A stretch of DNA of 64,000 nucleotides from Phytophthora hibernalis (lineage: Eukaryota; Oomycota; Peronosporomycetes; Peronosporales; Peronosporaceae). The stretch is taken from NCBI GenBank assembly GCA_012656075.1, contig JAAKBF010000078.1, positions 1 to 64,000 of the forward strand, given 5' to 3'. The notes beneath the pieces are model-generated. The model had not been told where the DNA came from. It saw nothing but the letters and a program-made list of their open reading frames with translations, and did no database searches. The position numbers were made by a program, and so were the translations under genes. Position 1 is the first letter of the stretch. Every line of letters starts with the position of its first letter. Positions 21,271-32,781 of this stretch are shown one piece after another.

Positions 21271-24167
21271 CTAGTCTTGAGCAGGTTCAGTAGGACGTGA
21301 TAATGTTGACTGGGGGCAACACAACGAGGTCAGAAGAAATTTACAACCAGTTTGGTAGTCGCAATGAGCAGACGCATGTTGTCGTACCTTCTTCGCGAAA
21401 CCTGGCGGCAGGAATCCAAGCTCTATTTGTCGCTGCATCAATGTTGTCTTGTCGCTCTCCGCCTCCGAAAGCTGAGCAAGCAATTGCTGCAACTCGGCTG
21501 TGTGCTCTTGCCTGCTCTGTATGAACTTGGCCTCTCGGCGATTTGTCTCGTCCACTAGCTGTTTGTAGTTTTTGTGAATCTCCAAGCACTTGCGTTTGTA
21601 GGCATCGCATTTCTGGAGAGGGGGATACACAGCAATGAATGCACCGCAACAAAAATGACGAAATAAGCGACGCTCACTTTTTGGGACTTGCTGAGCTCTC
21701 TTAGCGCCTTCGACAACGCGGCGCGGGTCTCTCGTTGAACTGCAGCCAGTTGAGCCTGATAATCACTCTCTAGCTTAGAGCATTTCCTCTGTTGAACAAC
21801 AATACATTACGCAGCATCAGTCTCGACGAGTGACACCCTCATCCAGGTGATTCAGTGTACATGTAAATCTCGTGCTGTTGCTGCGTGGCCTTCTTTCTCC
21901 TTATCGAGCTTTTCCACCAGCACAGCATAATCTTGTTCCATGTATTTGAGCTGAAGCGGTGAGTCAAGTCAGTTCTTGGTCATCATAAGCGGAATATGAG
22001 AAGTGACGATTGTTACCTTTCCTTGGGCCTCTTCACTTTCGAGCTGCACGTCTTCGTGATATTGGATGACTTCCTACAACACAAACCAAATACATTGTCA
22101 GTCGGTCTTGTAAGGTTTTCCAAGCCGATTTAAAGCACATACCTGTGCTTCGCTTGGAGAGTGCGATAGTCATTCTCAATTTCTTTCAGCTTGGTGCGCA
22201 GTGTCACGCACTCCGACTTCATCCGAGAAGTCTTTAACAAAACAGCGAACATGTGAAGAAACCTGGAAAGTGAATTGTCTCAAACCAAATCTTCACCGTA
22301 CGAGTTCATGCGACGATGTCTGCTTAGCCATCATGATTTCCTTCTCAGCTTCGAGTGCCTGCACCATTTTCTGGATACTTTCCTTTTCCATTTGAAGCTT
22401 GTGTGTTGCCTCTTCAGCTTCATGTTGACACTGGCGAAGTGCTTCCTCTTTTGCAGTGATCTAGCAAAAGCCGGCCAAATAAAAATTAGCCTTGACTTTA
22501 TCCATTGCCACGTCTCAACATACCTTCTTCTCCGCTTCTGCAACAAGCCCTCGGTACTTTTCGAGGTCGTCTTCTCTTGCTTTAAGAAGTAGTGGATGCT
22601 CGGAATTATCATTATTCCTCAGCTGGGCAGCCGCGCTGGAATTCTTTTGAGCTGCAGCCTCAGCCGCTTGAAGCTTAAGCATGAGCTCATTAATCCGATC
22701 CTGTTATTCATCAACGTGCGTGCTCACATTAAAGCGAGACCCAATATCATCACACAAATAACAACTAACCTTTAGGCTGGCTTGGTCTCGTTCCCACACT
22801 GCTCGCTCGTCTCGAAGCCTGTGCAGGACATTACAAAGTCGCGGTTCCTTTAGTATGGATAGGACAGTTTCAATCACACGGAACTACTACGCACTTCATT
22901 GTAAGTGTGTTGTGGCTGCTGAAAATGAGTGCCTCTTTTTGCTTCAGTTGTTCTCGTAGGACCTCACTCTCTGAGGCTCGTTCGAGCAGCTTGTTTTGAG
23001 TGTGGTCCCACTTGGACCGGATGCTTTCACACTCGTCTTTCGCCCTGGTAAGTTGGCGACCGCATGCCTTCAAGTCTAGCTCCAGAGTTGCATTTCGTGT
23101 AGCCTCGTCGGCCAGGCGGAGCTCATGAGCACTCTTTTCATTTTCACAATGCTCCGATACATGCTGCAGCTCTTCCCGCACGTCCTACATTTTATAGCAG
23201 CAACCAACGTGACTGCTTGCCCGGTAGTCTTTTCCCCCAAAATCCGTACCTTGACTTCGTCTCGCAGAGACTTAGTTTCGATTTGTGCGGCTTCACGTTG
23301 CTGCTCAAGGCGTCGAATTTCTTCAGAATGTAGAGCATTAGCAGCCGTCTGTTCAGCAAGCTGCAGTTTGTGCCTCAAGTCGTTTAGGGTGATTTCGTAC
23401 GTCTCATGGATACACTCCATCTCGCTGCCCTGTTACAGCACCAAAACTTGAGCTCCAACGTCACAAAAGTCCTCCGTAACGAACTCACTTGGTCAATCGA
23501 GAACTGCTCGTACTCAGTCTTGAGAGCTTCAAATTCACGGCGCATCTCGAAGCTCATCTGGCGATGCTGCTCTACCTCATCCTGCAAATTGTGAATGCGT
23601 TGCAGGAAAGGTCCTTCCAGCTTCTCCTGGATCTTGATCCGGAGCTGCTCCAAGTCTCTCGGCGGCGCCAACTTTTCTGCAGCGACTCGAACGCGCGCGC
23701 CTTCACCTCCAGCTGCTTCTTCCACTTGGCAATGAGCTCCTCGTGCTTCCTGTCCGACTCAATCTGCCTCACACGTCACAGTTTAGTCCACATTTTACGA
23801 AGTGGGAGTCCACTAAACTCTTTACTCCCGTCTTCCACCTTTTGTTCCGTCTCCTGCATCAGCACGAGCTGCATCTTGTCGCAGCGCTCTTGCAGACGCT
23901 TCGTCTCGCCCTTCAGCTGCAGAAATAACATATTAAACCCTCCGTTTACACTAATATAATAAACCGTCAAAATAAGCTGCAAACCTTTATATTGAACTGT
24001 TGGGCGTCGTCCCGCTCGCGCTGCAGCGTCTGGCTGAGCGCCGCCGTCTTCTGCAGGTCCGTATTGAGCTGCACGATCTGTCGCAACAGCGCGTCATACC
24101 TGGATCCAGCACTGACGGCGTCGGAGAAGCCCGCGGCGGGTGCGGAAGCCACGGACGGCGTCTCCAT
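21271..24167 (-). CDS. CEP83/CCDC41-like coiled-coil protein
   Basis: The ATG at 24167 starts METPSVASAPAAGFSDAV. About a dozen short exons with 50-90 nt introns then encode almost continuous coiled coil: IVQLNTDLQKTAALSQTLQR, KHEELIAKWKKQLEVKAR, and a block at about 23660-23500 that reads LEQLRIKIQEKLEGPFLQRI and then DEVEQHRQMSFEMRREFEAL. That block aligns well, from memory, with the LRAQIQQELETPMRERF... region of human CEP83, a distal-appendage protein that docks basal bodies to membranes; oomycete zoospores are flagellated. The last exon contains CDAYKRKCLEIHKNYKQLVD and ends at 21271. Everything up to 23471 is duplicated upstream. The start region has GCATTTTCCGCA just before the ATG, which resembles an oomycete initiator. 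Confidence 0.65.
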
Positions 24168-24419
24168 TGCGGAAAATGCAGAGTGAAGGTCACTTCAACT
24201 TCCCGCGCCCTTTCGCCCTACCAATTTATTTGGATCGTATCTAATTGGATCTTGTGATTTTGGAATTGACCAGAAAAGTTGTTTCGGTGTTAAAACACTT
24301 GTATGTGTGCCACACGAACTGTTTACTTGGTGTGTCGCACGTCAACTTCCACCTGCACCAGTCAATCGTGGTGGTCACGGGTTTTGAAGCGACACAACGC
24401 AGTCAACGCAGTAGCAGCC

Positions 24420-26210
24420 ATGGCGAGACCGAACAAGCGCAAACTGAGCTCGTCGCCCGCGACGGCCAAGCCCAAGACGTCCAAGTACGCCAAGGAGGCG
24501 GCCAAGCAGGAGCAGCGCAGCGCCAAGAGCAGCGACAAGGCGCAGCTCTTCGACTCGGAGGAGGAGGTAGAAGAGGAAGACGATGAGGAGGGACCCGAGG
24601 CCGACGACGGCTTCTCGGACGCCAACAAGAGCTGGCTGAAGCTCAAGAAGGATCAGGACAGTGGTGATGAAGATGAAGAGGAGGAGGAGGAGGAAGAGCT
24701 CGATATTGAGCGCAAGGCCCGTCTATTGGACGAAGAGGAGGCACTGCAGGCCCAGGAAGCCGAGGAGGAGATGCGTCTCAACATTGCCAACAACGAGCCG
24801 TATCACCTGCAGACGGAGGAGGAGCTGGCCGAAGAAGGAGAAGAAGACGGCGACATGACGGACCCTGCTGAGGTCTACCAGCGCATCAAGGACGTGGTGG
24901 AGGTGCTCTCGCACTTTAGCGCTCGGCGTGAGCCTGGCCGCTCCCGTGTGGACTACGTGGAGTCCCTGTCTAAGGATCTGGCTGGATACTTCGGCTACAA
25001 CCGCGAGCTCATTGACATGTTCATGAAGATGTTCTCACCTGCCGAGTGCGTCGAGTTTGTGGAGGCCAACGAGCAGCCGCGGCCGCTGGTGATCCGCACC
25101 AATACGTTGAAAGCGCGTCGTCGTGATCTGGCACAGGCGCTGATCCAGCGCGGTGTGAACCTTGACCCGTTGGCCAAGTGGTCGAAAGTGGGACTCAAGA
25201 TTTACGACTCGCCTGTACCTATTGGTGCCACGCCTGAGTACTTGGCCGGGCACTACATGCTGCAGTCGGCGTCGTCGATCTGCTCCGTGATGGCGCTCGC
25301 CCCGCAGATGAATGAACGCGTGCTCGACATGGCGTGCGCTCCAGGTGGCAAGACCACGTACATTGCGCAGCTGATGAAGAACACGGGTTCGATCATTGCC
25401 AACGACCTGAAGAAACAGCGCCTGAAGGCTACGGTGGCCAATCTGCACCGCCTCGGTGTCAAGAACACCTCCGTGTCGTGCTACGATGGCCGTAAGGTGC
25501 CTTCGCTTTTCAAGGGTTTCGACCGTGTGCTTCTGGATGCGCCATGCACGGGTATGGGCGTTATTGCCCGTGACCCGTCCATCAAGACGCAGAAGGGAGA
25601 GAAGGATGTGCAGCGTCTGGCTCACTTGCAGAAGGAGCTGCTGCTCGCTGCTATCGATGCCGTTGATGCCAAGTCAAAGACCGGCGGATACGTCCTTTAC
25701 TCCACGTGTTCCGTTATGATTGACGAGAACGAGTCCGTGGTGGACTACGCTCTGCGCAAGCGCTGCGTGAAGCTCGTGGACACTGGCCTGGACCACGGCA
25801 AGCCGGGCTTCACTCGCTACCAGCAGCAGCGTTTCCACCCTACGGTGCAGCTTACGCGTCGATTCTACCCGCACGTGCACAACATGGATGGGTTCTACGT
25901 GGCCAAGTTCAAGAAGTACGCGAACACGATGCCTTCGGAAGAGAAGGACGCCAAGAAGTCTGCTGAGGAGCTTGAAGATGAGGCCGAGGAGGCCAACCAG
26001 ACCAAGAAGCAGCGTGTGAAGGCTAAAAAGGACCGTAAGCAGGCGGCTGCGGACGTGCAGGCCGAGATCACTCAGGAGGACCAGAGTGACGCCGAGGAGG
26101 AGGAAAAGGAGGTCAAGCGACCGGCTAAAAAACAGAAGCAGGAGCCCAAGTTCCAGAAGGGCAAGAAGGGTGGCAAAGGCAAGAACCCGAACCGGCCTCG
26201 CAAGAATTAG
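24420..26210 (+). CDS. NOP2: NOP2-type 25S/28S rRNA (cytosine-C5) methyltransferase
   Basis: A nucleolar enzyme that methylates large-subunit rRNA and is needed for 60S assembly. It is a single exon of 596 codons from the ATG at 24420. The N-terminus is lysine-rich, then strongly acidic (a long Glu/Asp run around residues 80-90), as in yeast Nop2. The core has PRPLVIRTNTLKARRRDLAQ, the SAM-binding VLDMACAPGGKTTYIAQ, the catalytic LLDAPCTGMGVIARDPS and YVLYSTCSVMIDENE, and FYVAKFKKY. Both cysteines of the NOL1/NOP2/sun mechanism are present. The tail is lysine/glutamate-rich and ends GKGKNPNRPRKN. It is head-to-head with the CEP83-like gene (253 bases between starts) and convergent with REV3, 77 bases from its stop. 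The frame is unbroken. Confidence 0.97.
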   Translation: MARPNKRKLSSSPATAKPKTSKYAKEAAKQEQRSAKSSDKAQLFDSEEEVEEEDDEEGPEADDGFSDANKSWLKLKKDQDSGDEDEEEEEEEELDIERKARLLDEEEALQAQEAEEEMRLNIANNEPYHLQTEEELAEEGEEDGDMTDPAEVYQRIKDVVEVLSHFSARREPGRSRVDYVESLSKDLAGYFGYNRELIDMFMKMFSPAECVEFVEANEQPRPLVIRTNTLKARRRDLAQALIQRGVNLDPLAKWSKVGLKIYDSPVPIGATPEYLAGHYMLQSASSICSVMALAPQMNERVLDMACAPGGKTTYIAQLMKNTGSIIANDLKKQRLKATVANLHRLGVKNTSVSCYDGRKVPSLFKGFDRVLLDAPCTGMGVIARDPSIKTQKGEKDVQRLAHLQKELLLAAIDAVDAKSKTGGYVLYSTCSVMIDENESVVDYALRKRCVKLVDTGLDHGKPGFTRYQQQRFHPTVQLTRRFYPHVHNMDGFYVAKFKKYANTMPSEEKDAKKSAEELEDEAEEANQTKKQRVKAKKDRKQAAADVQAEITQEDQSDAEEEEKEVKRPAKKQKQEPKFQKGKKGGKGKNPNRPRKN

Positions 26211-26287
26211 ACAGCACCATGAAGGCAGCGCTTGGTCTCCTGTCCAAATGTCCTTCAACGGGTAATAGATAACTTTTTTGTTTTTGT

Positions 26288-29200
26288 TCATTGAGGGTTT
26301 GATCGCGGTTCTTGAAAGACTAGCGTTGCTTTGTCCCTCTCAAACAGCTTGATGTGATTCCAAACTCGACAGGAGATGTTGTTGCAATTTGCGAACGCGT
26401 CTCGGTCTGCACATGCTGTGCATGCAAGTTTAAGAGCCATTGTAGCTTTCTCATGGCGCGTCGATGCAGTGTGAATTGCTAGGAGGCTTCGCTGCGGGTT
26501 GGCAGTGCACTCTTGGCACAGCGTGTCGTTGCCGATTGATCCGCAAAGCCGACAGTGCTTGCTCATGTAGAAGGAGTCGATTGACCGAAAACCACGGCCT
26601 AATGACCGGGTCGATGTTGAGTTTTGGAGCACATGCTGACGAGCTTTCACGGACGACCGAGGGAGGGCCGCATACCACGACCGCATGTTGGCTCCTGTCA
26701 GCAGGAAAATCCGCTCTAGACTTGGGATGATCTGAACCAAGAATTTTTAGTTGGAAGCCCCTTGAGTTGGCGAAGCAACATATTTCGCACCTGCTTGTTG
26801 ATGTAGTAGTGGTAGTTGACACTGTAGTGGTTCCTCTTGTCAACATACTCATCGGGTGAGACCACCAAGTCCATCAGACGTGCACCAGGAGGTCCGTTTA
26901 CCACAACGTAAGGAACCCGTTCAGCATACCGTGGTTCAGCTCGTGGGTCTTTTGCCATGGCCTTTGCACCAACGAGTGCTGCAGGAGGGGCACTACAAAG
27001 TAACCCGGTTAGCCTTTCAGCTACACCAGCCATTGCTTCATCAAAGGTCGTACCTTCCGTTGCTGTACGTCCCCAAGCGAACTTCTTTCGCAAATATGAA
27101 GTCTTTCAGTGGCACCCGGCTCTCCAGAATTTGAAGCCAGTATTTCTCCATGCCTTCCTTCACCTTAGACAAGTCGCAAGACGCGAAGAGCGTCTCCAAA
27201 GAAGCTTGCATTGCGTGTTGAACCACCCCACAGGAATCGCGTCGAACCGTTTCCAGCCCTTTTGATTCGACCACGCCAACTTCTTGCTTTGGAGACTCAA
27301 ATTTGTTGCCGACGTATCGTTTCTTGGAAACAAGAACGCAACCCATGTACACCTTCTCCAGCTTAAGGGTCACCGGTCTGCGAATGCACCACACATACGC
27401 ATTCACATGTGAGAGGAGAAATGGTTTAGCGTTTTCGAGGCAAAGTTAGTGGTGTTTACCTCGGATTCGATGCGGTGACTGCGTCAGCGATTTCCTGCCC
27501 AATGCGAAATGCCTCTGCTTTGGACCGCCCTTTTAAAAGCACGAAAACACTGTCAGTGTCTCCATAGACAACCCTAGCATTCCAGTCTTCTCGCTCTTCT
27601 ATCAGTCGAACAGCAGCTTCTAGAGTCCACCGCCCAGTCTAATGGCAAAATCAACGAAGAAACCAAGTTAGAAAGCGTGACAGCAAAACAGAACGTAGTG
27701 TTAAAGCACACCGTACCTGAACGATAGCGTCGGCCAATTGAGCGCACGGCATACGCCCAGAGAATCCAGCCGCCGTGTATCCGTACGTCACGTTTGAAAT
27801 CATTTTTAGAGCTAGCTGTCGAGCATTGAGTACCTTCTCCAGTCGTTCTTGATTGGACTCCTTGGCTGACTTCATTGAATTCTTCACCATGATCCGAGTC
27901 GACAAAATCTCGTCCAGTATGAGCGGCAGCACACCATGACGGTGGCTCTTGGGGCAGAACAGCGTGCCATTTGGTGCAATGATTATATCGTCTTTGCACT
28001 GCAAAATTCCAGAAGCACTTGGGACGAAATCGATCACCCCAAGCGATGTCTCTAGATCGGGATTCAAACCATCCTTCAAGCGACCCAATAAGCTTGAGTA
28101 GCACAAATTATACCCGATCACTAGTGACGGATAAAGAGACTACCCGAATCAAAAAGACACAACATGTTAGCGGGAGTCATTGACAAATACATCGAAGCAA
28201 TACCAATAGCGTACCTGAAAATCAAGAACGACAACGGGATCCGGATAAAAGCTTGAGTGGGGCTCCATCACCAGTGGAATACACTCCATTGGAGCCTGGC
28301 CAGCCACTTGATTTCGGTTTGGTGACACCAAGAGATAATTATTTCGCTTTGTTACGCGGAACATGACAGCTTCAACCCGGTATTGTGACCCTCGGGACAA
28401 AACGGAGTAGAAGTCGATCCCAAATAGCCGCGCCATCTCACTACATAATAATTGGGAGTCACAAACGGACAAGGTAAGATACATGGACATGGAGACGATG
28501 CGGCATGACAACATACCTAGTTCTTGTAATAAATTGCATCTTGGAGATGATTTGGAGATTGAGCGTTGCTCGCTCCAGACAGTAACGAATTACTTTCCAG
28601 CGCATTTGACCGCCCTTACTGAACCACGTTGACAATATTTCAGCCGTGTACACAGGATGCGTCCGTTTAAGAACAGCCCACACAACGTCTTCGAGAGCGT
28701 AGCGGGACAGTTTGAGCTGCAATCCAAGTCACATGTGTTATTGATAGCTAATTCACCCATTCTTCTATGCAAGGTAGCCGCGAAATACTGTACATACCTC
28801 TGAACGCGTCATTCGCCATAGATTCAAAATATATCTCCCGTGAAGCCACAATCCAGCAGCCTTGTTCACTCCCACGTTGTACCAATTGAAGGTTCCGTTT
28901 GGCTCCCTCCTTCTTGTTCTTGCACTACAGTTGTATTTCGAGGATCGATCGGTGCCAATGGGAGCCGAGAAAGCGACTGAATGAGATTAACCTGGTCGAT
29001 CACAGACAAAATTCAGAATTGCTTTTGAGTAATAGCTTGAAAAAGAGATACGTTACTCACATCCATCTGCGATGCTCGATCGACAAGGTAACCGATCGAT
29101 GCCTTTTGCACTTCAAAACCTGCCAAGAAGTCAGGATCCCACCGACTTACCAGCGCTTCCAGTGAGCGGAACAGATCACGCTCATCCGAAGCAACTGTTA

Positions 29201-32200
29201 CCGATATATCGCTGCTATCCACGCATAAACCCACACTACCAAGTGTTGATTGTTCCATATCATCAAGCTTCCAGAAAAGGAAACCTCGTTCTTTTGTCTT
29301 GGAATCTGTCGGCCCCTCTTGTGCTTCCACTGCATAGCAGATCACGTTAACCGGATCATGGAGAGGATTTGGCAACATGCTGCCACGTGACGCTGCAAAT
29401 ATTTCGATAGATAAAATTGTGACGTTCGACAGAACTGTAGACGACCTCGATTTGATCGAGGGTGACGCCGTTGATGCAAGTGATTGCCGGGCACGTTTGC
29501 GTCGTATCTAAACGGACGTAGTGCAGTCATGGATGAAACTTTAACACCACAACAAACAATCTCGAAATGCCTGTTAAATTATCATTGAATCACGCACCTT
29601 GCTTGGGGCACTGCTCTTTCCAGCACCGTTTGCCACCCAATTTTTAACAACCGAAGCGTCTGGAGGTAGCCGTGCCGGCATTCGTAGACGACGAACCTAT
29701 CAGAGAGCACCATTAATGAAATCCACTGCACACACATGCATGGACAGCTAGGAGCACTTATTACCTTATCTCCCTTCCCCGACGGCCATTAGCCTTTTCA
29801 AGTAGGAAAGTTTGCACCAAGATGTGTCGTTGCTGTCACTGCTGTCAGGTGGATTTAGATTTAGAAGCCGCCTTGCTGCTGTGGTATCAAACGCTGGCAA
29901 ATTGCTCGTATTTTGCTGTGCAAAATCAAATTTCTTGCCGCCGAATACCATGGCTTTCTCGGGGATATCGCTAGGTTTGCTGTAATAGGCAGTCTGGTAC
30001 TACAATTACATTTTACATCCACATTCAACATATTCGTAGAAAAACATCAAAAATGCATGCATACTTGGTGAGACGAACCTGTATCGGACCAACGCCAAGG
30101 GTTTGCGATGATGACATGATTTGGGAGAAGGAGGGAGGCTTGGGATTAAATAGCCACAAGCGATCATTTCCAGCCGCTGGAGCCTGAATCCGTGGGCTTG
30201 CCTGGAGTGGTTGAGGGTGCGGTGTCAGTGATAGCTGGAGATCATCAATTGGGTCCGATTCTTCCTGTGGTGTAAGGGGTATCGGTTCTTTTGGCCGAGG
30301 TGGTAACATATCCTCAATATCGGCAACCAAGGGAAAATCCTCTGGGCTGACTCCAAAGCGGATTCCCTTGCAGTGTTTGAAGACGGCTTCACGTAATCTC
30401 AGTTAGCACACATGAAGTACCACCGTAATTGTAAAAGTGAAGAACCAACCTTATGAAGTCTCCTCTGCGGAGTGTGAACAACAATGCGTGGGCTACCAAG
30501 CTCGCTGAGTGGGCTGGCGATTGGTCGAGTTTCACGCTCAGCGATGTCCCACCAGCCGTTGCCTTTTGGAGAGTCAGCTACTTGACTCGTGATATCTTCT
30601 TCAACAAGGCGCTGCGATGCCAAAATATCGCCTATTTCGTCAAGGCGAACACCCCACTCATTGACGTTGTCTTCCTCGTCATTATTCTCATCGGGCGTAT
30701 TGTATCCATCATGCTCTACTTTTCCATCCCATTTGGCGTTTTCGTGCTTGATTTTGCCCTTATCTTGCATTTCTAGCAAGATGTTTACAATTGCCTCATC
30801 CTCTTCCGCAGATTTCTGGACAAAAGGTTGATCAGTTCATGTCCAATATGCTCAATGTTTTTGGAGACGGTGTACCTGATCCAAACCATGCTTTGTATCA
30901 TTGCCCACCTCCACTTGGCTGTAAGAAAACTCGCTTTCAGCGGCAATTGAATTGCCACACGACATCACGTCACTTGAACATATTTGATGACAAGTGGCAG
31001 GGGAGACACTTTCCGTTTTTGTCTTTCCAACTGGTTCGCTAATTCCTCCATCACGGCGTCAACAGAATTTTCCATTTTCTTCTTGAAAAATGACTGTGAT
31101 AACAACGACGATGCCGATTGAGTGGGAGTAGCACTCGTTGATGAGCCTTTCGATGCATCTTCGTTGCGTGGTAGACTCAAGGACGTTATAGGTGTTCCTC
31201 TATCTCCATTTTGAATGCGTCGTAACCTTTCTTCCTATCATTCGTAAAAATCGAATTAGGATACGACGATACAGCCACCACTGTAGTAACAAGGCTAATG
31301 TGGACCCACCTCCCAAATAGCAGCCAGTGATGGCACATTGCGTAGCTCGCCTGTCCCCTCAGCCGCTTTTTGCTGGGATTCAAACCGCGTTGGGTTCAAA
31401 ATGGACGCAGCAGCAGCGTCAGCCTCTAGCACACAGCTAGACTGCCGGTCAAACCACCGTTTGGAGTCTTCTGAAACAGGAACATACCGCCCTGTCACCG
31501 GAGATGCACTTTCGTCCAAACCGTTGATTTTGTCTGTTGGTACGGCTGGAAGAAGAACAGCTCGATATCCACCTGACTCTTGTGCCTCAGAAAGATGCTC
31601 CTGCGTCACTGGAAGCGGAAACCGGAACTAAGATTTCGCATCTGGTCAACCTCGTCATCCCAAACTGCTATGAAATAACTTTAAAGAGCCGAGCTTACCT
31701 TCACATGGCTGAAAGCCACAGTGTTCATCCCTTCAATATTATAGTCCGCAAAAACCTGAATCCAACGTTAACACCCTTCAGCAATTATCAATAAACCTTG
31801 AAGCAATATTTGCAAGCTACCTGAAGCATGAAAGGCACGTGCGCTTCATACGGCTGAAACTTCCTCTCACCAATGGAGCCGCTCTCCAATAATTGCACCA
31901 CTGACGATACCATTCGTGGATTATACAAGAACATCTGCACAAATAACTTCGGCTTCGGGTGATATCCGTAGAACGGCGTTCCTTGTACAATCAGCATCTA
32001 CCAACAACAAAATAACGTTTCTCAGAGCCTCATTCCAGCCACTTTTTCACAGCTCCACCCCTCACCTTGGCTATAACTTTACTGGGAGAATATCTCGTCG
32101 TCGAATTCCCATTATTTTGGCGTCTTTGCTGCTGTTTTGAGGCGTTAGCAGCCTCGAGATCCTTCGCCAGGCGAGGCAGCAGCGTCCGCAGTCGCTCGGG

Positions 32201-32524
32201 GTCGTCGAAATCATCGTCACCTTCAGCTCGGAAGTAGAAATAAGGCAATATCTGAGGCGAAATTAACAAGAACACACAAAATTAACGCCCGAATAGAGCA
32301 ATTATTGCAGGAATTTAATGAAAACTTACGCCATGCACGTGCACAAGAGCCTTTTGTCCAGCGGGTGTAGCGCCGAAGATACGCACGACTGGAACCTCGC
32401 GAGCGCGAAGATAGCAAGGAGAAACGGAAAGATTCTCAATGGCGTAGACAGGAAGAGGTTTGCTCATGTAGTAGTCCACCACCACAGCCTCCACGCGCAG
32501 GTCTTCGGCGTCGTCGTCCTCCAT
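26288..32524 (-). CDS. REV3: DNA polymerase zeta catalytic subunit REV3
   Basis: This B-family polymerase extends from mismatches in translesion synthesis. The ATG at 32524 starts MEDDDAEDLRVEAVVVDYYM; the N-terminal pol zeta block continues with PVVRIFGATPAGQKALVHVH, YFYFRAEGDDDF, MLIVQGTPFYGYHPKPKLFV and MLQVFADYNIEGM. Low-complexity middle exons span about 31600-29900. The polymerase core has DFQ-SLYPSLVIGYNLCYSS (split by an intron at about 28200), the ISNVTYGYTAAGFSGRMPC block and VVYGDTDSVFVLL (about 27560). The C-terminus has two cysteine clusters, CRLCG...CQEC and CTAC...CNNISC, matching CysA (zinc) and CysB (iron-sulphur, binds accessory subunits). About fifteen short introns. Gene span of 6.2 kb is usual for the family. 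Confidence 0.95.
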
Positions 32525-32529
32525 GCCTA

Positions 32530-32546
32530 ATTGGAAATGTGCTGCT
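32530..32546 (-). promoter_or_regulatory. initiator-like element upstream of REV3
   Basis: The minus strand reads GCACATTTCCAATTAGG just before the REV3 ATG (32524). CATTTCCAATT closely resembles the oomycete initiator core. It is very near the start codon, so the 5' leader would be short. Judged by eye. Confidence 0.45.
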
Positions 32547-32781
32547 TTATTTTATACTTAAGTACGGTACACTAAATTTAAATGCGGGATGCGTACGTAT
32601 TTATGGAGAAAAATAACAGTGCTGCTACTGAAGTTTATTTTATACCGTATGGGACTTCAGATTTAAATACGGGGACACTTAGTCGAATACGTATTTACGG
32701 ATGTTAGAAACGGTAGATGGCTCAGGGGCTCCTCGGACATGTCGGTGAGTTACTGGATGAACCATGAGTGATTCATCCAGA

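Larger units (their letters stand above)
17892..23471. repeat. 2,790-bp near-identical tandem duplication (two copies)
   Basis: Positions 17892-20681 recur as 20682-23471, offset exactly 2,790. Every line I compared matches except two homopolymers: A6 at 18861-18866 against A5 at 21651-21655, and T4 at 18889-18892 against T5 at 21678-21682. The junction (AAAAGTCC/ATTGCC at about 20682) has one or two bases of microhomology. The unit starts inside the NAD kinase catalytic domain and ends inside an early exon or intron of the CEP83-like gene, so each gene has one complete and one truncated copy. Confidence 0.97.

Noticed and set aside
25674..26291. 205-codon minus-strand frame opposite NOP2
   Set aside because: Leu-rich antisense of Lys/Glu codons; NOP2 is unambiguous.
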